DNA of 64,000 nt, from positions 1,426,001 through 1,490,000 of the forward strand of contig JAMXBD010000111.1 of NCBI GenBank assembly GCA_024138025.1, in the 5' to 3' direction. Shown here one piece after another: positions 24,190-36,090 of the stretch (position 1 is the first letter of the stretch; each line of letters begins with the position of its first letter). This stretch comes from Combretum micranthum. Its lineage: Eukaryota; Streptophyta; Magnoliopsida; Myrtales; Combretaceae. The notes under the pieces are model-generated. The model saw only the letters and a list, made by a program, of their open reading frames with translations, ran no database searches and was not told where the DNA came from. Position numbers and translations under genes: made by a program.

Positions 24190-24975
24190 TAAAGTAAGAC
24201 GAGATGGTGAATAATCTCTTAAATTTTAAACATAGTATGATAACCTCTCAAAATTTTGAATATTATAAAAATTTTATAAATTTAGATTAGCTGACACATA
24301 AATGAACTGATCATTCAGTTAAATAGAAACATATTAATATTAAAATTTAAAAGGTATCAAAGTAAATTTTTAAAGATTACATAGATGTTTTTGATGCGGA
24401 CGACATAGCAAATACATATTTGAATAAGAGGAAGTCATCAAAGAAGGAGAAGAAGAAGAGCACTAGACTACCCAAAGGCTACTAGCCTTGGAAGATAAAC
24501 CACTGCATTGAAGGCTACACCGACAGCATTGAACCCGACCTACATTGTTGATGGTTTCGTCTTCAAGTTTTAAAACTACTAGCGTTAATCCTAGGCCGCC
24601 AACTTTTATTTTACACAGCCAACCTATATTGTCATCTTATAATACACGGTTTATTTCTTATTATCATTTAAGGTTTTCTATATAATAGTATAAATAGTCT
24701 TTTATACTTGTATTTCTTTTTAGAACTTATCATATACTTAAAAACACTAAATTGAGAGAATTCGTCCTTTTTGAGATTGCATTCTTTACAATTATTGTGT
24801 GATTTAGTCACTCGGTGAGTGCTCTAGTTTGTGTTTATGCTAACTCGCTGTGCCAGTTTCTTTATCACGATGAAAATCTACAATTATTAGCAACTTATAT
24901 GACTAATATGCTACTTTATCAAAATAATTTTAAATGTCCGTATGAAAATTAAAATTTGGAGAGATATTTTATGTT
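24190..24975. mobile_element. Possible TIR element around a GC-richer core
   Basis: The left part (AATCTCTTAAATTTTAAAC near 24211) and the reverse complement of the right part (ATATCTCTCCAAATTTTAA near 24950) are loosely inverted. Between them, 24395-24610 is clearly less AT-rich and has an open stretch starting ADDIANTYLNKRKSSKKEKK before a stop. A TATATAATAGTATAAATAG block near 24678 could be promoter-like. It could be a MULE carrying captured sequence or an LTR fragment. The evidence is thin. Confidence 0.25.
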
Positions 24976-25408
24976 ATATGTATAATATTATTTCCAGGCC
25001 AACCGGTTACTACCAATTGGAAAGTGCAAATACGCGTAGCTTGGCAGCGCCTTATGATCAAGTTAAGTCGTAGATCATCATTGCCCTAAAGCAAAGCAAA
25101 AGATTAAGTTGCATAAAGTAAATCATTATGGAATCTGACCTAATGGAGCTCATTATAAAGCTCAGCGGTGACATTTTACTAATACAGCGCTCCACAGCGT
25201 GTTTTTAATTACTAGACCATTGAAAAAAGTGCGATTTTTAAGTATATGAAAGATGAAGGCCTTGCAAAATTTATGAGTAAATATAAGTGAGATTAACAAA
25301 ATCGTAATCATAGGATGGCAAGATTATTATTATTTTAAATTGTATGAAGTTTTTTTATTGGTCCATATTAAAATGTAATATCCAACCCAATACCGTATAG
25401 GATTTAAA
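24976..25408. other. Spacer, no supported gene
   Basis: No coding or element feature recognised. Confidence 0.5.
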
Positions 25409-25510
25409 GGGCCTGTTTCGATTATCTATTTCTAATCTATATCTGTATTTGTATCTAAACTTTATATATAAAGGTATCTGATTTGCAGCTATATTTTATT
25501 TATATTTTAT
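25409..25510. mobile_element. Tourist-like MITE fragment (one end)
   Basis: Begins GGGCCTGTTTCGATTATC and continues with TCTATATCTGTATTTGTATC, like the reverse complement of the family ends at 29540 and 2465. The partner end is not visible. Confidence 0.4.
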
Positions 25511-25926
25511 ATATATATATGGTTTATTTTATGTTTTCATAAGAGCTTTCATGAGTTTTTCATCTATATGTATTTCTTGATAAACAATTTTAAAAAAAAA
25601 AAGTTCAAAAAAGTATCTATCAACTACTATATGCCGAATGCTAAGCAGAACCAATAAACAATGCCCATACCTATAAAGACTTGCACGACCTGCTTGCATC
25701 CATGGAATCATATACAATGTCAATGTTCTTTTGTTGGCCCTTAAGGCTGCGTATGCAATAAGGATTTTAACCCTCTTAACTTCTTTCTTTGTTTGTCTCT
25801 TTCCGGAAGGAGAAAAATGTTCATATTATTAAACTTCCTCCTATTCATAATTTTTTAATTACCATCGGCAAACATAGAATTTTACTTTATTATTGTTTAG
25901 ATAGGACATTGATTGTCAACATGATC

Positions 25927-26015
25927 TATATAAGCCAACGATTTATCGAGAAAAATTTTAAGGAGAAAAATGTTCATATATATATAAGCCAACGATTTAT
26001 CGAGAAAAATTTTAA
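25927..26015. repeat. Short tandem duplication, 55-bp period
   Basis: ATATAAGCCAACGATTTATC with following GAGAAAAATTTTAA occurs twice. The intervening GGAGAAAAATGTTCATAT also appears upstream near 25809. Confidence 0.75.
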
Positions 26016-27331
26016 ATTTCTTAAATGAATTTTTAAAATATTTCAAATTTAAATATCTCACATTATCTAAAAAATGAAATTAAAGTAATAATTGTAGGAA
26101 TAATCATAAATGTTGATTACCATAATTAAGATTTCACATTCAGGTTTTTAGAGTTGAATATGCCAAGATCATAGAATTTTTCCCACAGTTGAACTCCTTT
26201 TGTGTATTAGTAGACTGTCCAGCCACTTATACTTAATCATTAAACTAAATATAGAAGTTAATATAATAAGTATTTGAATGGTGTCAATTCAATAGTTTAT
26301 GGGATCAATAAAAAAAAAAAAATGAAACCATAGAATTTCACTTTCTTTTTTTGTACGATAGATATATTTAAATTTACTGTTTATAGTATTTAAAAGAAAA
26401 AGAAAAAGATTAATAGAAAATAAAGGCGTAAATGGAAAGCACAAATCATAGACAGTTCTTAATGAGTGCCTATGATCCTTCTCTTGCAAGCTTTGTATTA
26501 TTAAAGTGTTACGGGTAAATTATTTGTGCAATTCATCCACTAGGCATAAGGCTATGTGGTTTACATTCCCTTACAAACTTCCAGAAAGCTCCAAACATAA
26601 GATAAACAGAAGGATATGAAGTATTGGTAGTTGGTATTTCAGTGGCTTAGAGAGCAGAAATGGATTATTGGCTTTAAACTTAGTGATTACTAAAGCTTGA
26701 CTCTTTGGGTTGAGTAATATGATAGAAGGAATTAGGTTCACAAATTTAGGATGAATAGAAAGGAATTAACATAGTGGGTTTAGAATAGAATTTTGAAATA
26801 GCTCTTAAAATAGGGTTTGTTGGAGTTAACTTATCTAATTCTGACACTTGTCATTATAACATATGCATTCAGACCCTCTTAGCCATTGATTGTCAACATG
26901 ATCTATAGTCAAACTATATAAATACCTTTAATCCCTTTTTGTTTGGATGATTTGGAATTTGATAGAAAAACCATTCTGTTGCTGAATTTTTACTTAAAGG
27001 ATTATACACTTATTTATAGTTAATGATGCATCATGTTTATTGTTATTAGTGGAGTTTGACACTTAGTAACTTCTCTACTTGCTACAAGTGTGTTCAAGTC
27101 GATTCATATAGCATACTTTCCTTTCTATCTACCTTTTCTCATAATCATCTTTTACATATCATCCATATCATTCCATTTATTAAACTCTTGGTACACATGA
27201 CTAAAACCGTGATTTCAAGGTCTATTCTAGCTTTGAGGAGTTAGATTCACAAGCAGAATCACCATTTGTTTCCCCTATATAATGTTAATTGCTACAATCA
27301 CCTTTTCATTCTCCTCTATATTAGTTATCTA

Positions 27332-27366
<35 letters not shown>

Positions 27367-27664
27367 AATGGTATTTTTGATAAATATCATATTATAGATT
27401 TTTTAATATATTTAAATAAAGAAATGAAGTTATCGTTTTATTTCATTTTGAACCATTTCTACTTATTAAATGTAACATTAGATCACATGTAAAACTATAC
27501 TCACGCAACATTTATATGCCCACAAATCTAAGAAAACCTTAGGTTATTTATCAATATCATACAATTATCTATCAATAAAATCTTTACGTTGGCTATAGTA
27601 ATTAAACAAATATCCTTTTTAACATTCGTAACCTATCTCTACGAATTAAGCCAATCCGTTCGTG
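26016..27664. other. Spacer with a long (TA)n tract
   Basis: AT-rich; (TA)n of about 15 units at 27333-27362. No supported gene. Confidence 0.5.
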
Positions 27665-27672
27665 TTGATAAA
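27665..27672. repeat. 8-bp target-site duplication, left copy
   Basis: TTGATAAA, identical to 28799-28806. Confidence 0.9.
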
Positions 27673-28798
27673 GAGGAGTGGGCAAAAAAACTTACTAAAC
27701 CGAGAAAAACCGAACGAAATCGGAAAACCAAATTGACATATATGGTTAACCAATCCATCGGCTTCGTTTTGGTTCATGGTTTAAATTTTTTCGGTTTTTG
27801 TTTCGATTTCGGTTTGTAATAATGAATAAACCGACGGTAATGGTTAATCGATATCTATAAATATATAATATTATATATAATTAATTTTAAAAAATACATA
27901 TAAAAGGTTAATATCTTAAATGTTAAAACTTGAATGTAATAACTATTATTTTTTGTCACATTCTTTTTCTTCTTAGTAAATCATTTTCCAATTCTAGTTT
28001 TGCCTTTGTCTTCTATCTTTATCTTCATCTGGTCATCGGCTCATTATCTTTGCTGGTTATCATTGTCTTCGCTAGTCGTCGTCATCTTCGTTGGTCATCG
28101 TTGTGTTCGTATTGTTCTCCTTTTGTAGCTGTCATGCCTTTTTAAGGATGAGGATTTTTGATATTCTGTTTACTATCAATTTTTTTTCCTTCTTCTTCTT
28201 TTCATATAAACAGCTCATAATGTTAGCTTTACAGACTTTTTTAAACAAGTGAGCTGGTGCAAATTGGAGGTGACTGTTGACTCTCCAAAAATATAAAGCT
28301 TGCATCCTTCTTAAATCATAGTAGAATATACCTCTAAAAGATATAAGGCTAAGGTGTTTTTTCTGCACTCTCTGATATTTTCATTTTCTTTTTTGATTAG
28401 TGTGACTATTTTGTATGAGTTCATACGTATCTATTTTGGGAATTTATAGGCAGTGGCCTTTTAGCATATCGATAAATCAGCTTGGTTGGATTTTATAATC
28501 AAAAAGAGAATTTTTTTGAAAATAGGATATGATTTCATAATAGAACAAGTTTTAATAGCATGTAAATTTGGTTTAATTTTTTATGGACCAACTAGAAATA
28601 CGGTTAATTGCAACTTTTAATTAATTATTATACTAAATAGTTAAAAACCGAAAATATTAATTGCAAAAAATGATTAACCATTAAGACGGTTAACCGCTAA
28701 TAATGAATTAGTTTAGGTTTAGTATTTTAAAAAATCGATAATGATTAGGCTCAAAAGTTAAGATCATGGATGGATTAATCGATCCATACCCACTACTA
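27673..28798. mobile_element. Non-autonomous hAT-type transposon
   Basis: A perfect 8-bp duplication (TTGATAAA) brackets 1126 bases whose ends are short imperfect inverted repeats: GAGGAGTGGGCAAA on the left and, reverse-complemented, TAGTAGTGGGTATG on the right. Eight-base duplications and AGNGGTGGGC-like tips are hallmarks of the hAT superfamily. Subterminal regions are rich in AAACCGA/CGGTTT repeats (27695-27840 and 28600-28740), a usual hAT arrangement. No transposase motif is readable. The middle holds a CT/GTC-rich stretch (27955-28130) whose 71-codon frame looks fortuitous. Confidence 0.85.
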
Positions 28799-28806
28799 TT
28801 GATAAA
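28799..28806. repeat. 8-bp target-site duplication, right copy
   Basis: TTGATAAA, the exact match of 27665-27672. Confidence 0.9.
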
Positions 28807-29340
28807 GGTGCATCGCATTGAATAGGGCTCAAGGGAAGATGTATTAGAAGGTCTATACATTTTTCCTACTTGGACGCAACTTTGTATGGGGGTATTCTTT
28901 TCTTCATGTGAACTTTAATTCAAAAGCAACCATATATGGAGCGGAAATGGCAGTGTCCTATATGCAATTTCTTATTACCTCAATCCGTGAACTTGTCGGC
29001 GCAAAGGAACGACCCAAATTATTGAGTCCAACTGTTCCAACGTTAAAAAGGGAGGAGTAGAGTTGTTGAAACGCGTGTTCATAGGTGAAGAACATTTTAC
29101 ATTATTAACATCATCTTATAGCCAACCGACAACGTTAGCACCGAAAACAGCCAGCTAAGCTAAGCTAAGCTTATCTGTCGCCTAAGTAAATGTATATACA
29201 CATACATGAAAACCCATTACAGGATTTCCGTGCTTTAATCTGCATTGGTCCGCCTTATATTCAATATAAAACCATACCCTATAATCTATATGTACTTTTC
29301 AAGCAAGTTGGTTTTTCAATATTCTATTAGTACGAATAAA
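28807..29340. other. Spacer
   Basis: No supported gene; a short AGCTAAGCTAAGCT repeat near 29153-29169. Confidence 0.5.
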
Positions 29341-29343
29341 TAA

Positions 29344-29540
29344 TCTGGGTTGATTTGAATAGTCGGTTTGATTTCATTTTACTTTCATTTTCAAACTGAA
29401 TCGATCCGATTTAAATATGGTACTGATAAAAATATGATAGTTTTACTCATAAACTAACCAAATCAAACCGATATTGATACAATATCGATAAATTACTGAT
29501 ATAGATCGATACAAATAAAAATCCGATAATCCAAACAGAA
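29344..29540. mobile_element. Tourist-like MITE with TAA duplication
   Basis: The ends TCTGGGTTGATTTGAAT and (reverse complement) TTCTGTTTGGATTATCGG are inverted relatives. TAA is present on both sides (29341-29343, 29541-29543). The interior is AT-rich and non-coding. It is the best-delimited member of the family also seen at 2293, 19150, 22366, 22725, 25409 and 57592. Confidence 0.65.
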
Positions 29541-29549
29541 TAAGTAATT

Positions 29550-29888
29550 GTCAAATTTGATACATAAGCTTTACATAAAAATTCAAATTGTACCTAATTT
29601 TGAAGTGGCCTAACTTAATACTCAATAATCAAACATTTTATGGTTATTCATATTATTTTTTTAATATCATTTTCTCTATTTCCATACACAAAGAGACATC
29701 TTATCATTATTACTATTTCTCTTAATAGTTAATACCATTCGACACTAATAAGCTATCTCTTTCATTGGATAACAGAACAAACAATGTTAGTGAGTTAGTA
29801 AAAATAAGCACAAAAAGTTTAATTGGTTATTAAATTAATATTTTAAGTTCAAATACCAAATTAAGTTTAGATACCAAATTTAACATTT
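29550..29888. mobile_element. MULE-type MITE related to the element at 6431
   Basis: The left arm reads GTCAAATTTGATACATAAGC and the reverse-complemented right arm reads GTTAAATTTGGTATCTAAAC; both continue with 'ttcaaattgtacctaa'-like repeats. The arms resemble the TIRs of the MULE at 6431-7618. No 9-bp duplication is evident, so the limits are approximate. Confidence 0.5.
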
Positions 29889-30899
29889 TCGCAAATCTAA
29901 TCGTGTAAAGTGCTCGAATACTAATGCACAAGTGTGTGAATTTACCTTTAATATATGCTTTGTTTGCTTTAGTTCTTTTTTTTTTTTTTTTTAAGAAAAT
30001 TGGACATTAACTTTAAATAATTAAATATTGAAAATACATGCTCTTCTATCGTGTTTTGTTTTAAGAAAAATATCTTGTCAAGCAAAAATATTTTATTGAA
30101 ATCATTTTCTTTAAAACAATATATTTTTATATGTTTGGTTATAATTTGGGAAAGTATGTTAAAAATACCTTTTGTATTTGAATTTAATTTTGTGTATAAC
30201 ATAGTTTAGATTGTAAATAAAGTATTATAGATCGTAGAGAGTGGTTTAAGAAACAACTTGTCTTTTCTAAAAAGGGGATAAAGAAAAAAATATTTTAATA
30301 ATAAATTACAATGCCTCTAGTTCGAAATAATTCAAAAAATAGGCAAGTTATGCTCCTCTTTGCAAGAGACGAGTTTTAATTTGCAGTTGTATTAGACTCG
30401 AGTTCACTTGTCTCCTAAAGAGGGGAGTTTATGTGTTAAATTTATCTCTTTAAGAGAGTTCAATACAATCGTAATGAATTAGTAAATACAATATAATCTT
30501 ATCTCATGTTAACTTGTTTATTTATTGGATTATTTTCAATTGATGAGATTTTTGTAATTTTTATTAAAAATTATTTTTCCTTTAATCCTTTTAAAAAATT
30601 GTACGTTTTTTTTAAAAATAGTGTTAATGTTTTACCCTTACAAGGAGAAAACGTTTTACACTAAATAGATGTTTTCATCCTAACAAAAAAAACAAAATAA
30701 GAAAAATATTTTCTTAAAACAAATAGAGTCTTATACTACTACATGATTCTTTTACTTTGATAAAATTAATAATCATATATCAAAAATACTAAAATTATAG
30801 AAGAAATACTTAAAATTAAAAGGAAAAGAAAAAAAATACAACTTCCATTGTTTGGACTTTTAGCTATCAAATATTCTTTTATACTTCATGTTATTATTT
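29889..30899. other. AT-rich spacer
   Basis: A 77-codon minus-strand frame at 29969-30202 comes from poly(T) and A/T-rich DNA and is not called. No element ends seen. Confidence 0.5.
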
Positions 30900-31000
30900 T
30901 TCATAATGATTACATGGGAAGGGGGAATCTGAACTGAATTCATTCCATTGAAAGACTAGCATCTAGCATTTATGCCACTAGTCATAAGGGAGATTCTACT
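30900..31000 (-). mobile_element. tRNA-derived SINE remnant
   Basis: On the minus strand, GACTAGTGGCATAAATGC (A-box side, about 30972-30989) precedes CAGTTCAGATTCC (B-box-like, about 30926-30938) and then CCCATGTAATCATT. The order and spacing match the SINE at 51486. Ends are not delimited. Confidence 0.45.
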
Positions 31001-33769
31001 TTAGTAATTCCACTAGTTATTTATTAATCTGACTGTTAAAATAAATCTAATAAATTGAATATTAACTACTTTATAATTCGATCATTGTTGGGTGTGATGT
31101 GAGTGATTAGATGATGATGGAACTAGTTCTGTTAAAATTAATGATGAGACCACAAAATTTTCCTAAAATATAAGATTTTAACAAAATGGTCATATAAGGG
31201 CTTCAAGGTTTTTTTTTTTTTTTCAAGGTAAAATTTTGATTTCAAAAGTAAATATATATAAATATATATATGTATATATAGAAAATAAAGTATAAAAGAT
31301 CGTCTTGCCCTAGTTCAAACTGCACAGTTATCCATTTTATAGCTATGGCATCGTTTGTGCCCACAACAAATTCATTCTCATAGTAATTTACAACTAATTT
31401 ACAATATTAGAAATCTATATATCTGTGCTAGTCACAAGTTCACTAAGATCAATTGAAACGGAACTAAAGCAAAAGCAACCGTAAATCTTGTTGTCCTTGA
31501 ATATATTCCAAATTAAAGTTATTTGTCTCACTTTTTTTTGGGCTAAATTTTTTTTTTCTCTCACATGTTTAATTATGCTTATTTGCTCTTGATTAATAAT
31601 CTTGTGTTTACTTTGCATTGCATTTTCTTGTGATAATCTCACACTTCAATATCCGACCACTTTTATTCTTGCCGCTAATAATGCTTCATCTGAGGGAGAA
31701 TCCAATGATTGGCATGATGCCAAACATTCCTTGAAATGATTAATTATCACCTAATGCACGTCAAAATGATTTTAAAAGAAGGGTAATCATAATATCTGTT
31801 TTCCAAAAATTATTTTTTCCTATCAAAATAATCTAATAGCTATAAAAAAGCAATTAAAATTTTTATTTTTAATTAAGATACTTCAGCACCCACTAGTTAA
31901 TAATCTAACAATTAAATAAATATTTTTAAATATCTCAATAGTAATATTTGGTATAAATTTAAGTCGTTTAATAATTGATAGTGTCGGTCTTATTAAAATA
32001 AAAAAGAACAACTCAAATCATGTAATTTTGCAAACCCAAATCATAGAGGAAAACAAGAAACCTTCCTTCTTGCTTACTTTCAGCTTAGAAGACAAGGATA
32101 ATATTTTTAGTGAATAATATTGCAGTAGAACTAATAAGATAGGCTCAAATATTTAGGCTTTTCATGGTCGTCCTGTCCTTTTGCGTCTGTAAAGTGCCAA
32201 TCCTCGCAAGAACAACAAGGCTTGAGAGGCAAACGGGAAAGCTATATCTGCAGTGGGCTACCTGCTGTGGTCCAATTAAGAATTTGATTCAATCCTCGAT
32301 AATTGAAAGAAAAAGGAATCAACAGCTAAAAGGAGAAAAGGAAGTTTGCAACCGAAAAGAAATTGTTAAGACGATAATGGAGAGTAGGAAAATGTTAACT
32401 AGTGCTTCAGTTGTAACCTATATAGATCAAAAGAAGACTGTACGCCCATTTCAGGTATATCTTAATTTATTCTCTTTTATAAAATATACGAACACTTACG
32501 AAAATATTGAGAAATTCTTTGCATGGCTTTTTAGCACTTGAAGCTCTTGGTAATGATATTCATGTAAATAACTCAAAATTTGTGAAAGAAGTCCAACGTG
32601 TGTTTTAAGTTCGCAGACGTGGATTCAGGAATTTCCACCCAATGGCTTCTAAATATATCAATATATAAATTAATCGCTTTAAAATCTAGTTTTATATATA
32701 TACACACGAGATATTTCATGATTAATAACATAGAAAATCAAATTATTTATGATAATTAAACCTAATAAATTCATAGAAATATTAACTAACAAGCACTACA
32801 TAAAATTTTTGGAAAGCAAGACGCTTTTACCCCGAAGATAACTCCATAATATTTAATATATATATATATATATATCTAGTAAATTATTAGTAACTAAATT
32901 TGATTTCATATCAAAAAAATTATTGATTGATAAAAAGGAGCTTAAAGAGCAATGCACCAAGATACAAGAAAAATGAATAGAATATAAAGGGAAAAAAAAA
33001 ACCTCTATCATGATCGTCATATCTCTTTCAATTTACCATCAACATAGTGTAATTGTTAGCATAATATTAGTTTAATAATCTTACATTTTCAACACATGCA
33101 TCAAGGGGATCTTACAAACTCTTTTGTATATGTTTTATAAGTGTAGTGCTTTTCAATTTTCAACAACCATATAAATTGAAAAATTCAACATTTTAATTCA
33201 TTTGATTTATTCATAAAGCCTTCATTAAAAATATGGTATAATTAAAAAATGTCATTACAATTGTATTATATGTTGTTCATAAAGGCACATTATGTGCTAA
33301 ATAATAGAGTCATAATGTCATTAACATCTCTTGCATATACTACTTTTGATTACTTGATTACATTTATCTTCTTTGTGATACCCATGAAATAATATTCGAC
33401 AATATCTAATTATCGAAGTCTCTTTTAGTAGAATGATTTGGAGTGGAGTTCATCAAAATATTACATAATAGCTAGCCTTCTTAGGATGGGTAATTTCTTA
33501 GGAAACAATTGATATTATGGACAAAATCATGTGTCCTATAACGCTAAAATAAACAATACCTCGATGTGTGGAATTTCAATCATTATAAGTAGTATCAAAG
33601 CAATTTACTAGGCAAAAGTTGGGAAGCTAAGTGCTATGATTGGATAAGTATTGAACTGATGAATTCAATGTAAATTTTGATAAGGAAATGCATTGGACAA
33701 TCACTCATTTGTTAGAATTAAATTACATTTAATTGGCAAAACTTGTGTAATATGATAAACTTTTGTTAT
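31001..33769. other. Spacer with no supported gene
   Basis: AT-rich with (TA)n near 31253-31280 and 32858-32876. The 125-codon frame at 32164-32541 is the longest here. It has no recognisable domain, and no promoter or splice context could be tied to it, so it is left uncalled. TAGTATCAAAGC at about 33587 resembles a copia primer-binding site (TGGTATCAGAGC), but no LTR could be placed before it. Confidence 0.45.
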
Positions 33770-33778
33770 TAAATCATA
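33770..33778. repeat. 9-bp target-site duplication, left copy
   Basis: TAAATCATA matches TCAATCATA at 34430-34438 at eight of nine positions. Confidence 0.65.
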
Positions 33779-34429
33779 GAGTAAATTACGCTAGAAGGTA
33801 TCAATGTTTAGAGATAAGTTCATTTAAGGTATCAACGTTTCAAGTGGTTAAAAAAAGAAATCAACGTTTAGCAAAGTGAATCAAATAAGGTACCAACATT
33901 TTATAATATTCATTTAAGGTATCAACGTTTGAATTGATTTTTAATCAAGTTTCCTTAGTTTTCATTAATGGTCAAATATTGATATTCTTTGACTAACTTT
34001 GCAAAACGTTGTTACATCTTTTTAACTACTTAAAATGTTGATAACTTAATGGTATGTTTAGTTCACTAGAATGGAATAATACTAGAAGAGAATAAAAATT
34101 CCTTATTTTATAGATAGGCATATTTTTAGAACAAAACATACATTTTAGTCAGGACTAGCCATTCCTCAGTAAAGAAAAGAATAAGGATTCCTTATTTATT
34201 CCACATTACATGGAATAGATATTCTTTTGATAGGATTTTTTTGCAAACAAAACAAAGGAATATATATTTTGTGGAAATAAAGTCGGAATACTAATTTTAT
34301 TCCATTCAACCAAACATAGTGTAAATGAATTAATCTTCAAACGTTGATTCCTTTTTTTGACTACTTGAAAAATTAATACTTAAATGAATTTATCCATAAA
34401 TATTAATACCTTTCTATATAATTTACCCT
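33779..34429. mobile_element. MULE-type MITE interrupted by another MITE
   Basis: Long inverted arms: left GAGTAAATTACGCTAGAAGG, right (reverse complement) AGGGTAAATTATATAGAAAG. Both continue TATCAATGTTTAGAGATAAG or a close variant, then TTCATTTAAG. A nearly perfect 9-bp duplication surrounds it. Removing the nested 272-bp insertion and its TAA leaves an element of about 380 bases. Multiple internal copies of AAGGTATCAACGTTT are present. No coding content. Confidence 0.75.
34050..34321. mobile_element. Tourist-like MITE nested in the MULE-type MITE
   Basis: TAA at 34047-34049 and 34322-34324 flanks inverted ends TGGTATGTTTAGTTC and (reverse complement) CACTATGTTTGGTTG, which both run into GAATGGAATAA. 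A TWA-type 3-bp duplication and a (G)GTATGTTTGGTT tip are typical of PIF/Harbinger-derived Tourist MITEs. It must be younger than the host MITE it interrupts. Confidence 0.8.
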
Positions 34430-34439
34430 TCAATCATAT

Positions 34440-35320
34440 GTGTTGTATTTGTGTATGTTTACAATATTGTATTATCTAGCTACATTGTCGCTAGCATTAG
34501 GATGCTAGACATGACTTGGGGTATGGTATTCGAATGCTAGCATAAGTAAAAGTCTAGCCAAGTGAATCATAGCTAGAATTCGGATGCTATGCATATTTTA
34601 TGTGATCATAATGTTTCTTATCATGATGCAATAGGTTAATGTCTAGACGCCAGTGTATGGCATCCATATGCTATTTCACAAAAACTAGCCATTGGAAGCA
34701 TTAAATGTAAAGGTAAAGGAGGAAGAAAACAAAGCAACAACTAGTTTTCTATAAATGGCTATAAATATAAGTTGTTGGGCAAAATTAACATGTTTAGAAG
34801 AGCTCATCGTATCAAAAGTGTTTATTAATTTTGTCTTTTACCCATTAGTTTTGCAATTATCTTTTTTAAGAGACTTGAGTAGTGCTATTGACTATATCTT
34901 TGCAAATTGTTTTAGGGCACTTCTCTAATATAGTTTATTGAGTGTTTGAAAGAGTGAAAGTTGTGCCTTAAGTGTGATATTGTATCTTGTGAGAAAGGTA
35001 TGTACAACTTGAGTGTTTAATTGTGAGTGTTGTATTGTCTTGTGGTGTAGCTCTTTCAAAGTAAATCATTGAGATTAATATTGTGTTTTTGAAATTCTCC
35101 ATTGAGAGGTAATTGTGGACCTATAGAGACTAGGGGGCAGATTAAACTCTATGTTAAACCTGACTTGTTTCTCTATCCCTATCTCTTCTATTTGTAGTAA
35201 TTTACTTTTTTATTGTTCTTATAATGTTTTATTTAGTGAATTGCATTATTTGAGCATTGAAATTATAAAAGATATTAAAATTTGTGTAAAACTCAATTCA
35301 CCCCATCATGAGTTGTAGTT
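34440..35320 (+). mobile_element. Probable Ty1/copia-type LTR (SIRE-like), solo or truncated
   Basis: LTR-like architecture without a gene: TGTGTTGTATTTGTG start, a TATA region (CTATAAATGGCTATAAATAT, about 34750-34770), and a long leader with TTGAGAGGTAATTGTGGACC (about 35102). The 3' part ends AACTCAATTCACCCCATCAT (about 35289-35308), similar to the 'aattcacccc' ends of SIRE/Maximus-type copia LTRs. No primer-binding site or gag follows. The left end may be cut by the adjacent MITE at 33779-34438. The classification comes from memory of family style and is not certain. Confidence 0.45.
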
Positions 35321-36090
35321 TAGGTTTTGAATAGGTTTTACAAAAAGTTCTACACTTCTTGAGTTTGTAAGAAGCCTTTATAGTCTTACCTCTCTAGTGT
35401 AATTAATAAATTTTTTCAATTACACTACCCATTTTAACTAATGATTACTTTGTATTTACTACCTTAGACTATATAATCTCTTCCTCCCACATATATACAT
35501 GATCCATTGGTTATGAAATCATACATTTGGATCAATTTCTCTCCCCTTTTTAATACTTGATTCAATTTATTCTTGCTATCCTTGACTTATAAGTCACCTT
35601 GGTAGCATATTAGGAGTCGTACCTTGACAGGACACACCCCCTTCCCAACCTTTTTAAAATCAGGTTGAAATAGGACACTTATGTTTGCCTTTGTTCATAC
35701 ATATTGTTTGCCGAGGGTCATTTTTAATATCATTTATGATACCTTAAACTAAAACAAGTAGTAGCCAAACTAATAAATGATTGATAGGCATTTTCAACAA
35801 ACTGCATGAAAAGTTCTTATATAGCATTAACTAAATATCCACTACTTTGCATAGGAGTAAATCAAAATAATCATGAAACAATATTCAAATTTTGTATTAA
35901 AGTTTGCTATATACACCAATTCTTATACCAAAGCTTCAAAAATTCATAAAGAACACATGCCTTTATAATTAATATCAATTTGATTTGGATTAATATGATT
36001 AATGTAATCATATGACCCAGTAAAATAAAGAAAAATGAGCATTAAGGACTAGACGAAAATGGTGATTAGACAATTTAATCGATTAACTAA
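35321..36090. other. Spacer, no supported gene
   Basis: Includes a short GC-richer stretch (about 35610-35665, with ACACACCCCCTTCCCAACC) of unknown origin. Confidence 0.45.

Noticed and set aside
32164..32541. 125-codon open frame on the plus strand
   Set aside because: Second-longest frame, but no domain, signal or partner was recognised. Its end runs into A/T-rich DNA and no splice or promoter context supports it.
33587..33598. Copia primer-binding-site-like TAGTATCAAAGC
   Set aside because: Ten of twelve positions match TGGTATCAGAGC, but no LTR end precedes it and no gag follows.
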